Positions 34,401 through 45,896 of a DNA stretch of 64,000 nt are shown one piece after another. This stretch comes from Albizia julibrissin (lineage: Eukaryota; Streptophyta; Magnoliopsida; Fabales; Fabaceae): positions 35,835,058 through 35,899,057 of the forward strand of contig CM073489.1 in NCBI GenBank assembly GCA_037074505.1. The letters run 5' to 3'. Every line of letters begins with the position of its first letter. Position 1 is the stretch's first letter. Both the position numbers and the translations under genes were made by a program. Below the pieces are notes generated by a model that ran no database searches, was not told the DNA's origin, and saw only the letters and a program-made list of their open reading frames with translations.

Positions 34401-37193
34401 ACAGATCTAGTTTAAAAAGTGACCAGTCATTCGTCCTTAAATAGTCATTCAGATATGTGGGCTGTTGGATGCATTTTTGCTGAGCTGTTAACACTAAAAC
34501 CACTGTTTCAAGGAGCAGAAGTCAAAGCCACACCTAATCCATTTCAGGTTGTCATTCAGTAACCTTTAGCTTTCTGATTCTATTTTTTGGTGGTTGATGC
34601 TGTCATGCTGTGGTATTTAATGTTTGTATTGGTATTACCTTGCCCATTTGGGATTCTAATTCTATAAATTCCTTGTACCAATTATGCAGCTTGATCAACT
34701 TGACAAGATATTCAAGGTTTTAGGTAACTCATCTGCTTTAGTTTTTCCTTTGCTCTGGTGGGTTTATTCATATTCTTGATGAATATAACAGAGTTTCATG
34801 ATTGGACATTGTTACTGTGCCAGGCCATCCCACATTAGAAAAGTGGCCTACCCTAGCATATCTTCCACATTGGCAATCAGATCTTCAGCATATACAAGGG
34901 CACAAATAGTAAGATCTTTTGACAATACTTTAGGTGACATTTTGTCATTAATTCATGTGTCACATGCATACAAGTACTGTACTCAGAAAATTTAAAAAAA
35001 TGTAAGATAAACATATTTCCTACTTTTGTTACTCTTCCTCAAATAATGGAAATTTGTTCCTTTGATGTTTGCATGCAACAGTGACAACACTAGCCTTTGT
35101 AATGTTGTCCACCTACCTCCAAAAAGTCTTGCTTATGATCTCCTATCAAAGATGCTTGAGTAAGCTTTATTTTTCCTTTTACCAAGCTTTTTAGATATAT
35201 TTTTTGCTTTTCTTTCAAATGATTCTTTTATTGTTCCCAAATTAAGCTATCATAAAAAATTATTCCACAAATTAAGACACAAATGCAATTGAGTGTGGGG
35301 GTAAAACTTCACATGTGCTTCAAAGTACTCCTTTTCCCTCGTCAGGATAGTCAGTTTCCTGTTTTATTGAAATACTTCATTTATTTGCTTTTGATGTGCA
35401 GATATGATCCTCGAAAGCGGATAACAGCAGCACAAGCTTTGGAACATGAGTATGGCCTTCTCTTTTTACTTGGCCATTCTTATGTGGTTTTTAAGTATTG
35501 AAATAGCTAAACTATAAGAAAGGCTGAATTATTACGATCATTTTTCTCAATGGTTTTATATATGTAGTTTTACTGTTCATTTTGGGATAAATCTCTGTTT
35601 TTGGAAATTGGCAAGATTCGTAGATATTATTGTCTATATAATTAGTTTCTTTTTATTATTTCATCTATCATCTTTTAAGCATTTGTGTTTCTTAACTAGG
35701 TATTTCAAAATGGAACCACTGCCTGGGCGGAAGTAAGGCCTTTCTTTTCCTCCTTTTTAATTTGCTTTGATATTTTATGTTATGTTTTTTATTGGGTATA
35801 TCCTTTTTTATCACTGCTGGTTTCTTTTCATGTCTATACATAAGCAATATTAGTTTGATTTAATGGATTGCAGCATGTATTCCATAAAATCTATTTACTT
35901 TAACTAGACATTATCAATATCAATTCTCAGTGCTCTTGTGCCCTGCCAACCTGGAGAGAAAATTGTGAATTATCCCACTCGTCCAGTTGACTCAACAATA
36001 GATTTTGAAGGGACAACCAATTTGCAACCTTCTCAACCGGTATGCAACAACATTTTTTTAATTGCAAATAAGGGCTCCTGGACTGGAAAAATAATGCTAT
36101 TTCAATGTTGGGACTTTGATATGCAAGTTCTGTGCATATTTAGAGAAGTGAAGTATATGTCAAGAACTGCTTCTTTGTTTAGCTTTTTAGAGCCTAACAC
36201 TGAAATGGCATAAAATTTAGTGTATAAAATGCCGATAATTTTTTTTCTAATGTGAGCAATATGGTTTGAGGGTATTCAAGTTTAAGTTGATATGGAATGT
36301 GATGGAGTTTTACAGCTTTCCCTCTTGGAACTACGTCTATAACCTTGTTTCATGAAGAAATAACCAAATCTATCTCTAGTAAAAGCAGTTTTTTTAAATG
36401 ATAAAACCTCACTGGGATATCTTCTCTCTAACTCCACAGAAAATCATGAAGCCTTGATATAATTCATTGTGACTTCCAAAGAGAGGATGGACCACGTATT
36501 TTTACTAATCTGTAACTGTTGCAGTCCACTTCATCCTTCAGAAAATAAAACCACATTATATATGTGATATTCATTACTTAGGTCAATCATACATATGCTT
36601 CTTGATTCCGGTGCATTTGATCCCATGGATCCTTATTGAAACTACAGTTTTCTTGCCTTTCTGAAGAAGTGCTTGTTCACGTTAAAGAACAAATTACATA
36701 GTTGCAAATTTGCAAGTGTGTGCGCACTCACATAGATGCACATATGTAAGCATTCTCTAATTCATACTTCCGAAAGTGTATACTTATTTCTTATTCTTTG
36801 AGTCAGGTTTCATCTGGAAATGCTGTTTCTGGCGGCATGCCAGGTGGTCATTTATCAAATAGATCTGTCCCTCGGCCAATGAATGTTGTGGGCATGCAGA
36901 GGATGCCACCTATGCAAGCTTATAATCTTGCATCCCAGGCAGGGATGGGCGGTGGAATGAATTCTGGCATCTCTATGCCACGAGGTGTTGCACAGGCTCA
37001 TCAGCAGCAGCAGGTTCAGTATTTTGTTTTCCCATGCTTCTGTTGGAAGTTAAAAAGGGGAGGTGGGCTATGAATTTTCATTCTCCTCTCCTCTAAAGAT
37101 GTTCTTGTTTACTTTTTTGAACAGTTGAGAAGGAAAGACGGTGGAATGATGTTGCCTGGATACCCTCCACAGCAAAAGTCGAGGCGTAACTAA
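31461..37193 (+). CDS. CDKE: Cyclin-dependent kinase E (CDK8-type Mediator kinase), 15 exons
   Basis: Exons: 31461-31697, 32623-32733, 33161-33264, 33351-33393, 33573-33671, 33943-34012, 34453-34547, 34690-34723, 34824-34908, 35082-35159, 35402-35449, 35700-35732, 35931-36039, 36807-37013, 37125-37193. Phases agree and the product is 473 aa, close to Arabidopsis CDKE1/HEN3 (470 aa). Kinase features: GEGTYG glycine loop (34-39), AIK lysine (Lys59), SPTAIRE cyclin-binding helix (71-77; the CDK8-class variant of PSTAIRE), HRDLKPSN (156-163), DFG (180-182), and WYRAPE without a phosphorylatable T-loop threonine of the usual CDK type. The C-terminus is Met/Gly/Gln-rich and ends in QKSRRN. The protein should be the kinase of the Mediator CDK8 module with C-type cyclin, acting in the nucleus on RNA polymerase II transcription, floral identity and stress responses. 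A leader frame from 31407 is rejected as start. Confidence 0.96.
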
Positions 37194-38935
37194 GGTAATG
37201 CAGTTTGTTCCTTCACTTTTAGTGGTGATATGCTTGTCATAAAACTGTGTGTGTGAGTATCTTATCCGGTGGAAATATGAAATTTTATACTAGTTCAGCC
37301 TATTCCTCAGATTTTCTCCGAACAATGTTTGTGTGCATTTAGGAGTTGTGAGAATTCTATGTGAAATACCAAAAAACACAGCTTTCTTTTAGATACCCAC
37401 ACTAGGATTCTGTCTCTGGGAATCTCCAAATTAAGCACCACCTGATTCACTTGATTAATAGTCACTTTGTCTCGTGGCTGAGAATGAGTTTTTAATAGTA
37501 TGTTCATGCATCATGATTCATGGTTAGGTTTTTCCTGTAGATATCGAGTACAGATAGGTTGTGCTCAACATTGGGGCATTTGGAACTCATTCAGGATCCC
37601 AAGTTCGAATGGCTTACCTTCATTGGTTGCTGGCCAAGTGCAGTCAAAAAGATCTTGCCATGCTCTGGAATCTGGATGCTAAAGCATGAGCTACAATGGT
37701 CAATATGCTGATGGAATCCATTGGGGGGAACAAAAATGGTGTTGATGAAGCTACTGGAGTCATATGTATATGCTGGGTTCCATTGTATTTAGACTCCCAG
37801 TGCCTATAATGTTCATTAAAGCATCCAATTCGTTTCCTCTGAATGGGAGCTTTAGTTGGTTCCGCGGACTATGCAATATTATTGTACTAATTGAAAAATA
37901 TTGCCTCACTTCAGTGGAGATCTGATTCAAGTTATTAGTCATCTTCCGAGGAATTAAGCTTGGAAAATTATAATATGTTTCCCTTTTGACCTTAGTTATG
38001 GTCCAGATGGAAATGGAATCAGATAATTTTTGACAGATCTTTTCCGTTAAAAATGGCTTCTTCTTCTTCTTTTTAATTAAACATTTTTCTGTAGTTAAAG
38101 TTACTCTTATACAGGATCATTGGTTATTAAAATTAGTTATACTTTTTAAAACCGTTATCCTAAAGATATTTTCTTTTAGATAATTTGAATTTTGAAGGGA
38201 AGAAAATACTTTTAAAAATGTTGCCAAACACGATAATATTAATAGGAATACCAATTACGTAGTTTTGCTAAATGTAAACTATTTCTTATTATGAAATATC
38301 AGTTTAAAATAAACAAAGATTTGCAGAACAAAACCAAACTTGCATAGTTACATTCCTTTGTTTTTTTTCCCTCTCTCTCTCCCGGGAACAAATCCTTGCT
38401 TAATCAGGATTGAGCTTTAAGCCACCCATTCCGTTCAACAAAATTTTGATTTTGTTCCTCAATTTCGGGAATTGTACATGAGTGAATGATCCATGTGTTC
38501 TCTTATTTTTCTATGATTTTGTCCTTTGGCCTTCTTTAATCAACGACTACTCTTTTTCCTGTCTCCTTGTCAATATGTCAATAATGTGCCTGCCCTTTTT
38601 TTTCTCTGAGTTTCTCTATGATTTTGTCTTGTGATGCCTTTCTTTTCTATGAATTTCTCCTTGTCAACATGATAATTATAGTTCTTTTGTTTTCAAAATA
38701 TTAAAAATGAGAAATGGTGACCAAGAGGCAAGAGTGATGGACAGTTGGACACTATATTTTAGTGAAGAAATAACAAATAAATCACGAGAAGTGAAGAAAA
38801 TTACATCTTAATTTAAAAGTTTAATTTTTTTTTGTAAAAAAAACCTTAAATTTTATATTTGCAAGTTTTTTCTTATTATTATATACTACCTCCAATTGTT
38901 AATATAAGATTTAGTTTTTTCCCTATAGAATATGA

Positions 38936-39148
38936 GGCTGTTTGGATTGGCTTATGAAAATTCTATAAGTGCTTATGAATTGTGATTCACGGAATACGAA
39001 GTAACTTTTACGGTCTACGAAGTAGCTTTTACGGTTTACGAGGTGCTTTTACGGTCTACGAGATAAATATGTGGAGGATATTTATCTCGATTTATGTGAA
39101 TCGGGCTTATATAATAAGTCCGATCTAGAAAAGCTTTACCAAACAACC
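38936..39148 (+). mobile_element. Tourist/Harbinger-like MITE, best-preserved family copy
   Basis: The ends ggctgtttggattggctt and the inverted ggttgtttggtaaagctt form a terminal inverted repeat of about 18 bp. The flanking triplets are TGA and TTA, compatible with a mutated TWA duplication. The interior has three tandem copies of a 20-21 bp motif built on ttttacggtctacgargt, then gataaatatgtggagga and tttatctcgattta. It appears to have landed inside an older Stowaway-like element, one end of which (ctacctccaattgttaata) lies at about 38886. Confidence 0.8.
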
Positions 39149-39318
39149 TTATATCTTATATTTAGAAGTATTGACTAGGGATATTATCTATTATTAAACT
39201 TTATTCAATGTGATGCTTCCTCCACACACCTAAGATCCGCTAATATCTAAATATCATAATAATTTTAAATTAAAAGGAAAAAAAATCAATTATTTGTCAT
39301 GTACAAGGTTATTATAGA

Positions 39319-39464
39319 GGATGTTTGGTTGAACTTATACATAACGTAAATCGAGATAAAATTCATCCACATATTTACCTCGTAAATCGTAAAAGCTACC
39401 TCATAAACCGTAAATTACGATTGAAAAGCGCTATTAGAAGTTCCAACCGTTATTCCAAATATCC
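39319..39464 (-). mobile_element. Tourist/Harbinger-like MITE copy, inverted
   Basis: The ends ggatgtttgg and, inverted, ggatatttgg enclose the family core in reverse orientation: acgtaaatcgagataaa, tccacatatttacctcgta, two copies of the reversed acggtttacgaggt motif, and aaattacgatt. It lies only 170 bp from the copy at 38936-39148 in opposite orientation. Confidence 0.7.
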
Positions 39465-40159
39465 TCATAGATTAGATGTTGGATGAGTATGGATAATATT
39501 ATTCTTGGCCGAGAGATTATTACGAGATATTGAAATGCTTCAAAAACCAAAGAAGCATTGCGTGCTCTCCAAACTAATTACAAGTTGGTGGAACTTGTCA
39601 TTCAAATCGCCCACATGAGACGTTGCAAGGCGTATAAGATTGGCTTTCTCTTTGTACATTCCAATATTCTTGTTCTCTCATAAGTCATAATCCTTCACTT
39701 CACGCCTCCTAATCCCTTTTCTTAATATCTAATCTTATTCCACACACTCTCTTTAACGCACTAATGTATAGAAGCTTCAAAGAGGTCCTCTAACACGAAG
39801 AAAGGGATAATTAGTTATAAAGTTCTAGTCAACTCATTAGCTATTAATATAATTCACATTATTTATATATTATAAATAATTCTACATGTTTTTGGGTTGG
39901 TGGTGGAAAAGCTCAATCACATAAGTTGAGATAAAATTTCTCTCATAAATTTATCTCGTATACTGTAAATCACATTGAAAAAATAACTTTTACTGCTAAT
40001 CTAAACAGGTTTTAAATTGTTAATTGATAAAATTTTCCAGCCTTACCCATATTAATGAGGTTTTAAATAAGAGGAGAAAATACAAAGAGTCATATCCAAT
40101 CATTAATTATAGGGTAAAATTAGCAAATAAACATTAATGATTTTCCAAATAACTTATAA

Positions 40160-40485
40160 TCCTCTTGTCCTAAATAAATATAGGACAGCATTTGAGAATT
40201 GATTTTAATTCTAAATATAATATATAGTTTACATATTTGTTTATATTTTTTTTTCTAATTTACTAATATTGATGTTCCTTCAACAATAATCAAGAAAGAG
40301 AGGGAATAATGAAATTAAAGAAAATGCTTAGAATATTTTAGAAAATACGTGTCATATTAACCAACTTAATTAAATTTCTTAATCTAAATAAATTAGATAA
40401 ATATATTTTATATTAAGAACCAATAGAATATTATAAATCAAATAATCCTTCTAGAAAGTACCCTATATAGGAATAAGCGGAAGTC
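40160..40485. mobile_element. Stowaway-like MITE
   Basis: The left end tcctcttgtcctaaataaat followed by ataggac is mirrored by the right end, which on the + strand reads gtaccctatataggaataag then cggaag. The interior is AT-rich and non-coding. Borders are approximate. Confidence 0.5.
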
Positions 40486-42328
40486 ATTCATATTATTAGA
40501 TATTATAAATAGTTCCACTTTTTTTTTCACAAAAAAAATTAAAGATCACATTTATTACTTTTTTATGAATCACGCATCACATTACAAATTATTTCAACTA
40601 ACATAATAAAAACAAGTGAGAAAATATTTTCAAAGTTACGTTGATGATCTTTCAAATTTCACACACTTTTATGGCATATATTTGACTGACTATAAAAAAT
40701 AAATTTTCGCATAATTAATTATGTAAGTATATATTTATTTTTATAATTGATTTTAGTAATCATTTGATTTAGTTTTTAATAAAATATTATCAATGTCAAA
40801 AAAAGAAAACGAGGAAAACAGATTAAACATGAAGTTTGCCTCCGATTACCGCTAATATTCGCGGGTGATACTGAAGGGAAAAAAACTAACTTCTTGAAAA
40901 ATAATAATTTCAGGTAAAAAAAATTAATATGCTGGCAAAAAAATAACGAAAAACAAATTAATCAAACTATTTATTTATTTCGTAAGGTGGAATTGATGCA
41001 GACCGAAGGTGGGAAACGAACAGTAGTCACGCAATACATATCTTCATTTTTCTCGCACTGGTGACTGTTCAATCCAATCGATTTCACTGGAAGAGTCCAC
41101 CGTAATCATTTATTTACTGAGTAGAACATACACACAAGCTGACGGTTACAGTGACAGAAAGATAACGCGTTGGATTCGAGTTCAGAAGCCCCGAATCTAA
41201 TCGCCCTTAGCTTGCTCTGCTTCTCCAGACCAGCTTCATCATCCTATTTCCAAAATCCGAGGTAAACGGAAAGCTTTCTCGCTGCCGTATTTTTTTTCCC
41301 ATTTCGATTCATTTACTGCCGTTCGTCCATCTTTGTTAATTTTCTGAATTATGTCATGATAATCTAGGATGATGAATCATTTCTGGGACCCCTTTTGGGT
41401 TTAAGCTATTACGTTTTCTCTGATAGATTTGTGTCTTCTGGGTTTTTGTCATGTTTTGATTCAGTCTGTATTTTTTACGAAGTTTATTGTTATATATTGA
41501 GTTCGTAATTATGTGGGTGTAACTAATCTACGGCAGGGTAGGTTTCTTTTTGCCATTTTCAATTTTATGATCGCCCTTTTTCTCTTAAGAGTACAAAACG
41601 ATTGTTTTATTTGAATATGGAGGTTGGGATCGACATTTATGTTTTCAGCGAGGGTGTGTTTGATAAAACTGAATCTCAGAATGTGTTTTGAAAGAAAAAA
41701 TTGGCTTATAGTGGAATAATTAAGTTTTATATTTAAATTCGATTATTGTCGTTTAACGATTCATCGAAGGAACGAGTTATATTTCTTTACGTATTAATGA
41801 TTACTGTGTATTCCTTCATATCATATACCACATTTTTTCTTGGCATAGCTTCACCTACTCATTTTCGGTAGGACTTGAATAAACACCCGAGTTATTTTCA
41901 GTCCTGAAGCTTTTATTTTTCAGGCTCAAGTAAGTGAATCTTTTATCAGCCTTTCAACAGCAAATGCTGCTAATGGGCGACCCTTTTATTATAATTCATT
42001 ATTCAGATTTTTAACGGGGGATTTCATTGTATCTTAGGTAATAGAAGGCTTGGGTTAGCAGCATGGAGATTTCTGTGATCATGTAGATTGTGTATAAGTT
42101 CATCTCTCGGACTTGCTCCAACAACTTGTAGCATGCTAAAATCTTCTTGTGCGTCAGTTCTGCCTTCGAAATGTCAGTACCTGATCTCTTGTTGATCATA
42201 ATTCTTAATGCTTAAGCTGGTCTCCCTATTGAAGCATAATGGTCCGATAATCTTAGATCACAAATTGTATATTTGAATTTAAGCATTCAGTCTCAGCCAT
42301 TTAACTGGGCATAGAAAGTTCATCAGAA

Positions 42329-45300
42329 ATGGTAAAGGAAGAAGTCAGCAATGATAGTTACTCAAAAGCTGAGCCTGAGGATTCAGAATCTCACTCTCAA
42401 CATAGTCCTGAGAAGGAGACAGGCTGGACGAGGATGAATTGTCGTGTGTGCCAGTGTGCTGAATCTGATAAGAGGGGAGATGCTGCTCTAGAATTTTTGG
42501 GCATTGCACCAGTTTTAGAATCTGATGTAAATAATGTCGAAGAAAGGCCAGATTGTGAGGAAATTTCCAAAAATGCATCTCTTAAAAGAAGCGTGGGAAG
42601 TAAGTCTGGGGTTGTGGAGTTTGTAAGCCCTGATGGAGAGGTTTTCATTTGCAAAACTGATTTAGAAATGGGTCTTTCTCATCGAGACACTCTTATTGAA
42701 CTTGGCTGCTGTTGTAAAAATGACCTTGCTGCAGTACACTATGCTTGTGCTCTTAAATGGTTTGTCAATCATGGATCTACTGTCTGTGAAATATGTGGAA
42801 ATGTGGCAAAAAATATCAGAATTGCTGACTTCAACAAGGTTGTCGCTTCTTTGAAAGAATATGAAGCATTGAGGGAAAGAACTGCCATTGGGCAACCCAG
42901 TCTTGCTCAAGTTCATGCAAATACTGGTATAGATCCTGATGCTGTGGCTGCTATCAGGAGGCAACGGCTAAGTGAAATTGCTCTATGGTTTTGTCCCCGT
43001 AATACCAGTAACAACAACAATGCGGACACAGTCTCACCAGTTGTTTCTGAACAACCTTTAAATAGTATTACCGAAGATGCTGCACCTGTTCAAAATCCTG
43101 CAACTAAGTGGGCAGTGGAAGTTACTGGGATCCTGCTTGCTACTGGGCTACTTACTGTCACCCTTGCATGGCTCATAGCTCCCCGTGTTGGAAAGGTATG
43201 CAATACTGAATTGGTATATTAGGATGGCATAGGAACCTATGCATGCTTTCTTCATTACATCCTGAGGAAAGTTCAAATCTTGGTCACTAACCTTGCTCAT
43301 GCCCCCCCCCCCCACCGCAAGGCAGTTGAACATAAACGTTCTGGCATGTTCACATGGGAAATTCTTGATTCTGTCCATGCATGAAATAGTGAAGCACACT
43401 TTTATTAGTCATGCATAATATGTCACTTTCAATTGGCTCAACATAGCCTGTAGAGCCTTGCAATTAAGTTTGTGTCTCTGGATCTGGTAGATCAAATATT
43501 TATTTAATTGGTTTAGTTACTTGTTACTGTAAATGTCATATAAAGAGAATTCTTTTGTCCATTTAATATTTTATCAGTTCTAGGGGGGCAAAGAGTAAAA
43601 ATTATGTAGCTGAATTAAAAATGAAGACTATGATGGGTATGTACAGGACATGGGACTAATGAGCTCACATCAGAGTTGAAATTTCTAGATTGGTTACTGT
43701 CTATTGTTCAGCTATGGGGATTTAATGGCATCTCCTTATTAAAATTAGGTGGCATGAGAGTTCATATTGTATCATCACTCCTGTTTAATACACGACTCAC
43801 TTGAAAATTGTTCGTTTTAGAATATGTTATAAGCGTATGTGTGATTCCATTTTATGTATTGTGCAGAAAACTGCAAGAAATGGTCTTCATATCCTACTTG
43901 GAGGTATCTGCGCTTTAACTGTTGTGGTTTTCTTCCGCTTTGTAAGTGCACTTTGAACATTCTCTGGTCCTCTTGTTGCATTTTTTTAAATAATATCAGT
44001 TTCAAATAAATTAGCCTTGATCATGACTTGACTGTTTCTAAGAATAGCACTTAAAAGAGAAAAAGGGACTGAGGGTACCCTCATGCACAATTGAAATATG
44101 GCTGCGGACAGGTGAATAAATCATTAGAAAAATTATAATGGGCACTAAGAAATTACAAGATAGTTGATCTTAGTGGCATAATTTTCCATTATTCTGTCGA
44201 AACTTGTCACTGAAACATGTTAACAACCAAGTACTGGATTTATTGAGTATCGTTACTGGGACTTTTGAAAACATAGAATCACAAAATGCCTTTTACGTGT
44301 ACATAAGTGCAAACAAAGGTCAATAGGAGTAATATCCTAGCGGCTGTCCGACCCTAAAATAGACTTGAGAGTCCTTCTTCTTTACGAATGGGACCTCACA
44401 GAAATGAAAGGCTAGTGCTGAATTAACAACACTCGAAACGAACGGCTGACCAAAACAAACCTTAAACACTTCGAAGATAAATAATACTGGCCACCTATCG
44501 GTGGCAGATTTCAAATCGAAAGAGTAACAGGTTTGATTGCCAACTAGTCGATCAAGAGGTTTGTGCTGATTCCACCTTAGCTTAGTAAAAGCGAAGGTTC
44601 CATCCATGGGAATCCTCCTAAGCACTTGCATTAGCCAGTCATGGACCGGCTTCAGCAGCCTCTGATTGAGATTGACATAGTTACCAATGGCGAATATTCT
44701 CCTTTTGCCTCCTCCCTCAATAGTCTGACCGAGACGGCCAGTAAATGGTGGAATCCCATAGTCGAATGGTGATGGCAAGTAGGGGTGGACTCGGCTAGTA
44801 AACCAGTCCAGATCCCACGCACTTAACAAGTCGTTAAACTTGTCATACACATATCGTACTGTGGGGGAGGCCACAAGGTACCCTGCGGCCATGACTCTCC
44901 ATAAGTATGAGGCCCGACTAGAAAGAAATAAAAACTCGCTAGTTCATAAGCAAGAACGAATATTTCGGACCTGCTTCACGCTCTTGCCTAATCTTTGGAC
45001 CCAACACCGTTGAGTCAATGGGTGCGTAGGTAAGGCCTTCCTGGTCGGATCCCAAGTCATACCTTGATACAGAGGTATGGTTGGGAGGAAGGGTGGGTAA
45101 CGTTTGAGCAAGACTTTAAGGTTCTTCACAATCAAACCCACTTGCTCACACGTTACCTCCAGATCAGACACAGGGGTAGTGATCGAGGTGAAAGTAGATT
45201 TATCCACTTTCTTAGCTAAGGCTATCACCAAAGAAAGATAAATAAATAACACTTCACTAAAGGTAGCCCAAAACGTAATCACTAGTTGAAAAGAAAAAGA

Positions 45301-45896
45301 AGTTAGTACGGCCTTTAAAATCGAATCTAATAAGAAGTCCCGTGCCAAGCCCGAAGGCAAAGAAAGGCACACAGAACGAATCCCGTCCTACCTTCTCTAA
45401 GAGGAGGTTGGTTGACTAGACACCATTCCCTTCCTAATGAGATATTGAGCTTGACTTGAGCATTTCCGGAGAAAAAGTTTGATCTTTTGGGATTTGAACC
45501 TTGAGCTTGGAACACTAGAACGGTTCGGAAAGTAAACTAAGCCGTGCATTTCTAAGAAAGGATGAGCCATCTAGTCAAGAGTCTGGGCTAATTTTGTCTA
45601 TAGTCTTTGATCGTTTGATGCGTCAGCGTCAGAGGTTTTTTTTCTCTAGAACTTCTGTGTTGTCTAAAATTTGGGATGTAATTCTAATCATTTTCCATTC
45701 CAGTTGCCGCAAAGTTGTGATTATTTCCAATTTCGGGTTAAATCAGGAACTAATTATTCTCTGCTTTTGGTTGTTGCAGTTCGTGCTCACCAGAATTAAG
45801 TATGGACCTGCACGTTACTGGGCAATTTTGTTCATTTTCTGGTTTCTTGTGTTTGGGATATGGGCTTCACGGACACACAGTGCTCATACGACGTGA
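42329..45896 (+). CDS. Membrane RING-CH (RINGv/MARCH-like) zinc-finger protein
   Basis: Exons 42329-43195, 43867-43941 and 45780-45896 join in frame to 352 aa. The RING-variant finger is split by a long insert: C38-x2-C41 (plus C43) near the N-terminus, then a CCC cluster at 127-129, H137-x2-C140 and C153-x2-C156, giving a C4HC3-like ligand set. Three hydrophobic segments follow: about 263-284, the exon-2 segment (about 296-316) and YWAILFIFWFLVFGIW near 327-342. RING-CH proteins are E3 ubiquitin ligases that modify membrane proteins. The roughly 80-residue gap between the first two ligand pairs is unusual for a compact RING-CH domain but recurs, by my recollection, in a plant subfamily, so ligase activity is inferred and not shown. 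Intron 2 (43942-45779) carries an antisense mitovirus-like insert. A non-coding 5' exon near 41200 is likely. Confidence 0.87.
44320..45372 (-). pseudogene. Endogenous mitovirus-like RNA polymerase remnant in intron
   Basis: Antisense to the host gene. The 44320-44892 part encodes sequence I recognise as mitovirus RdRp: GGGKRRIFAIGNY, IPMDGTF, then DLKSATDRWP (motif A region) and GQPLGYY (motif B region). The part at 44944-45372 is in the same frame and is probably the upstream region of the protein (it includes KALPTHPL), separated by one TGA at 44944-44946. A second TGA closes the frame at 44320-44322, and recognisable similarity seems to fade near 44300. The GDD motif C region is absent, so no active polymerase is encoded. 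Mitovirus-like sequences are known in plant mitochondrial genomes and in nuclear DNA derived from them. The block looks less AT-rich than the intron around it, consistent with transfer. It is an old, broken copy. Confidence 0.82.
45373..45590. other. Probable flank of the mitochondrial/mitovirus-type insert
   Basis: This stretch shares the less AT-rich character of the mitovirus-like block and differs from the T-rich intron that resumes near 45590. A 62-aa minus-strand frame (45327-45515) is in a different frame from the polymerase remnant and matches nothing I recognise. The motif tgggatttgaacc at about 45488 resembles an inverted tRNA T-arm, but no cloverleaf forms. It may be mitochondrial DNA carried with the insert; the border is estimated. 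Confidence 0.35.

Larger units (their letters stand above)
37194..42328. other. Spacer: CDKE 3' region, MITE cluster and RING-CH gene leader
   Basis: The CDKE stop codon is followed at once by a donor-like ggtaatg, so a 3'-UTR intron is possible; transcript-like sequence continues to about 37980. The 38880-40500 part is packed with small transposons, some apparently nested. From about 41000 the sequence becomes gene-like: gcttctccagaccagcttc near 41220 and a clean donor (ccgaggtaaac) near 41260 suggest a non-coding first exon of the RING-CH gene with a leader intron of about 1 kb. I find no other coding sequence. Confidence 0.5.

Noticed and set aside
45480..45560. tRNA-like T-arm motif (inverted) beside the mitovirus remnant
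   Set aside because: No acceptor, D or anticodon arms can be formed around it.
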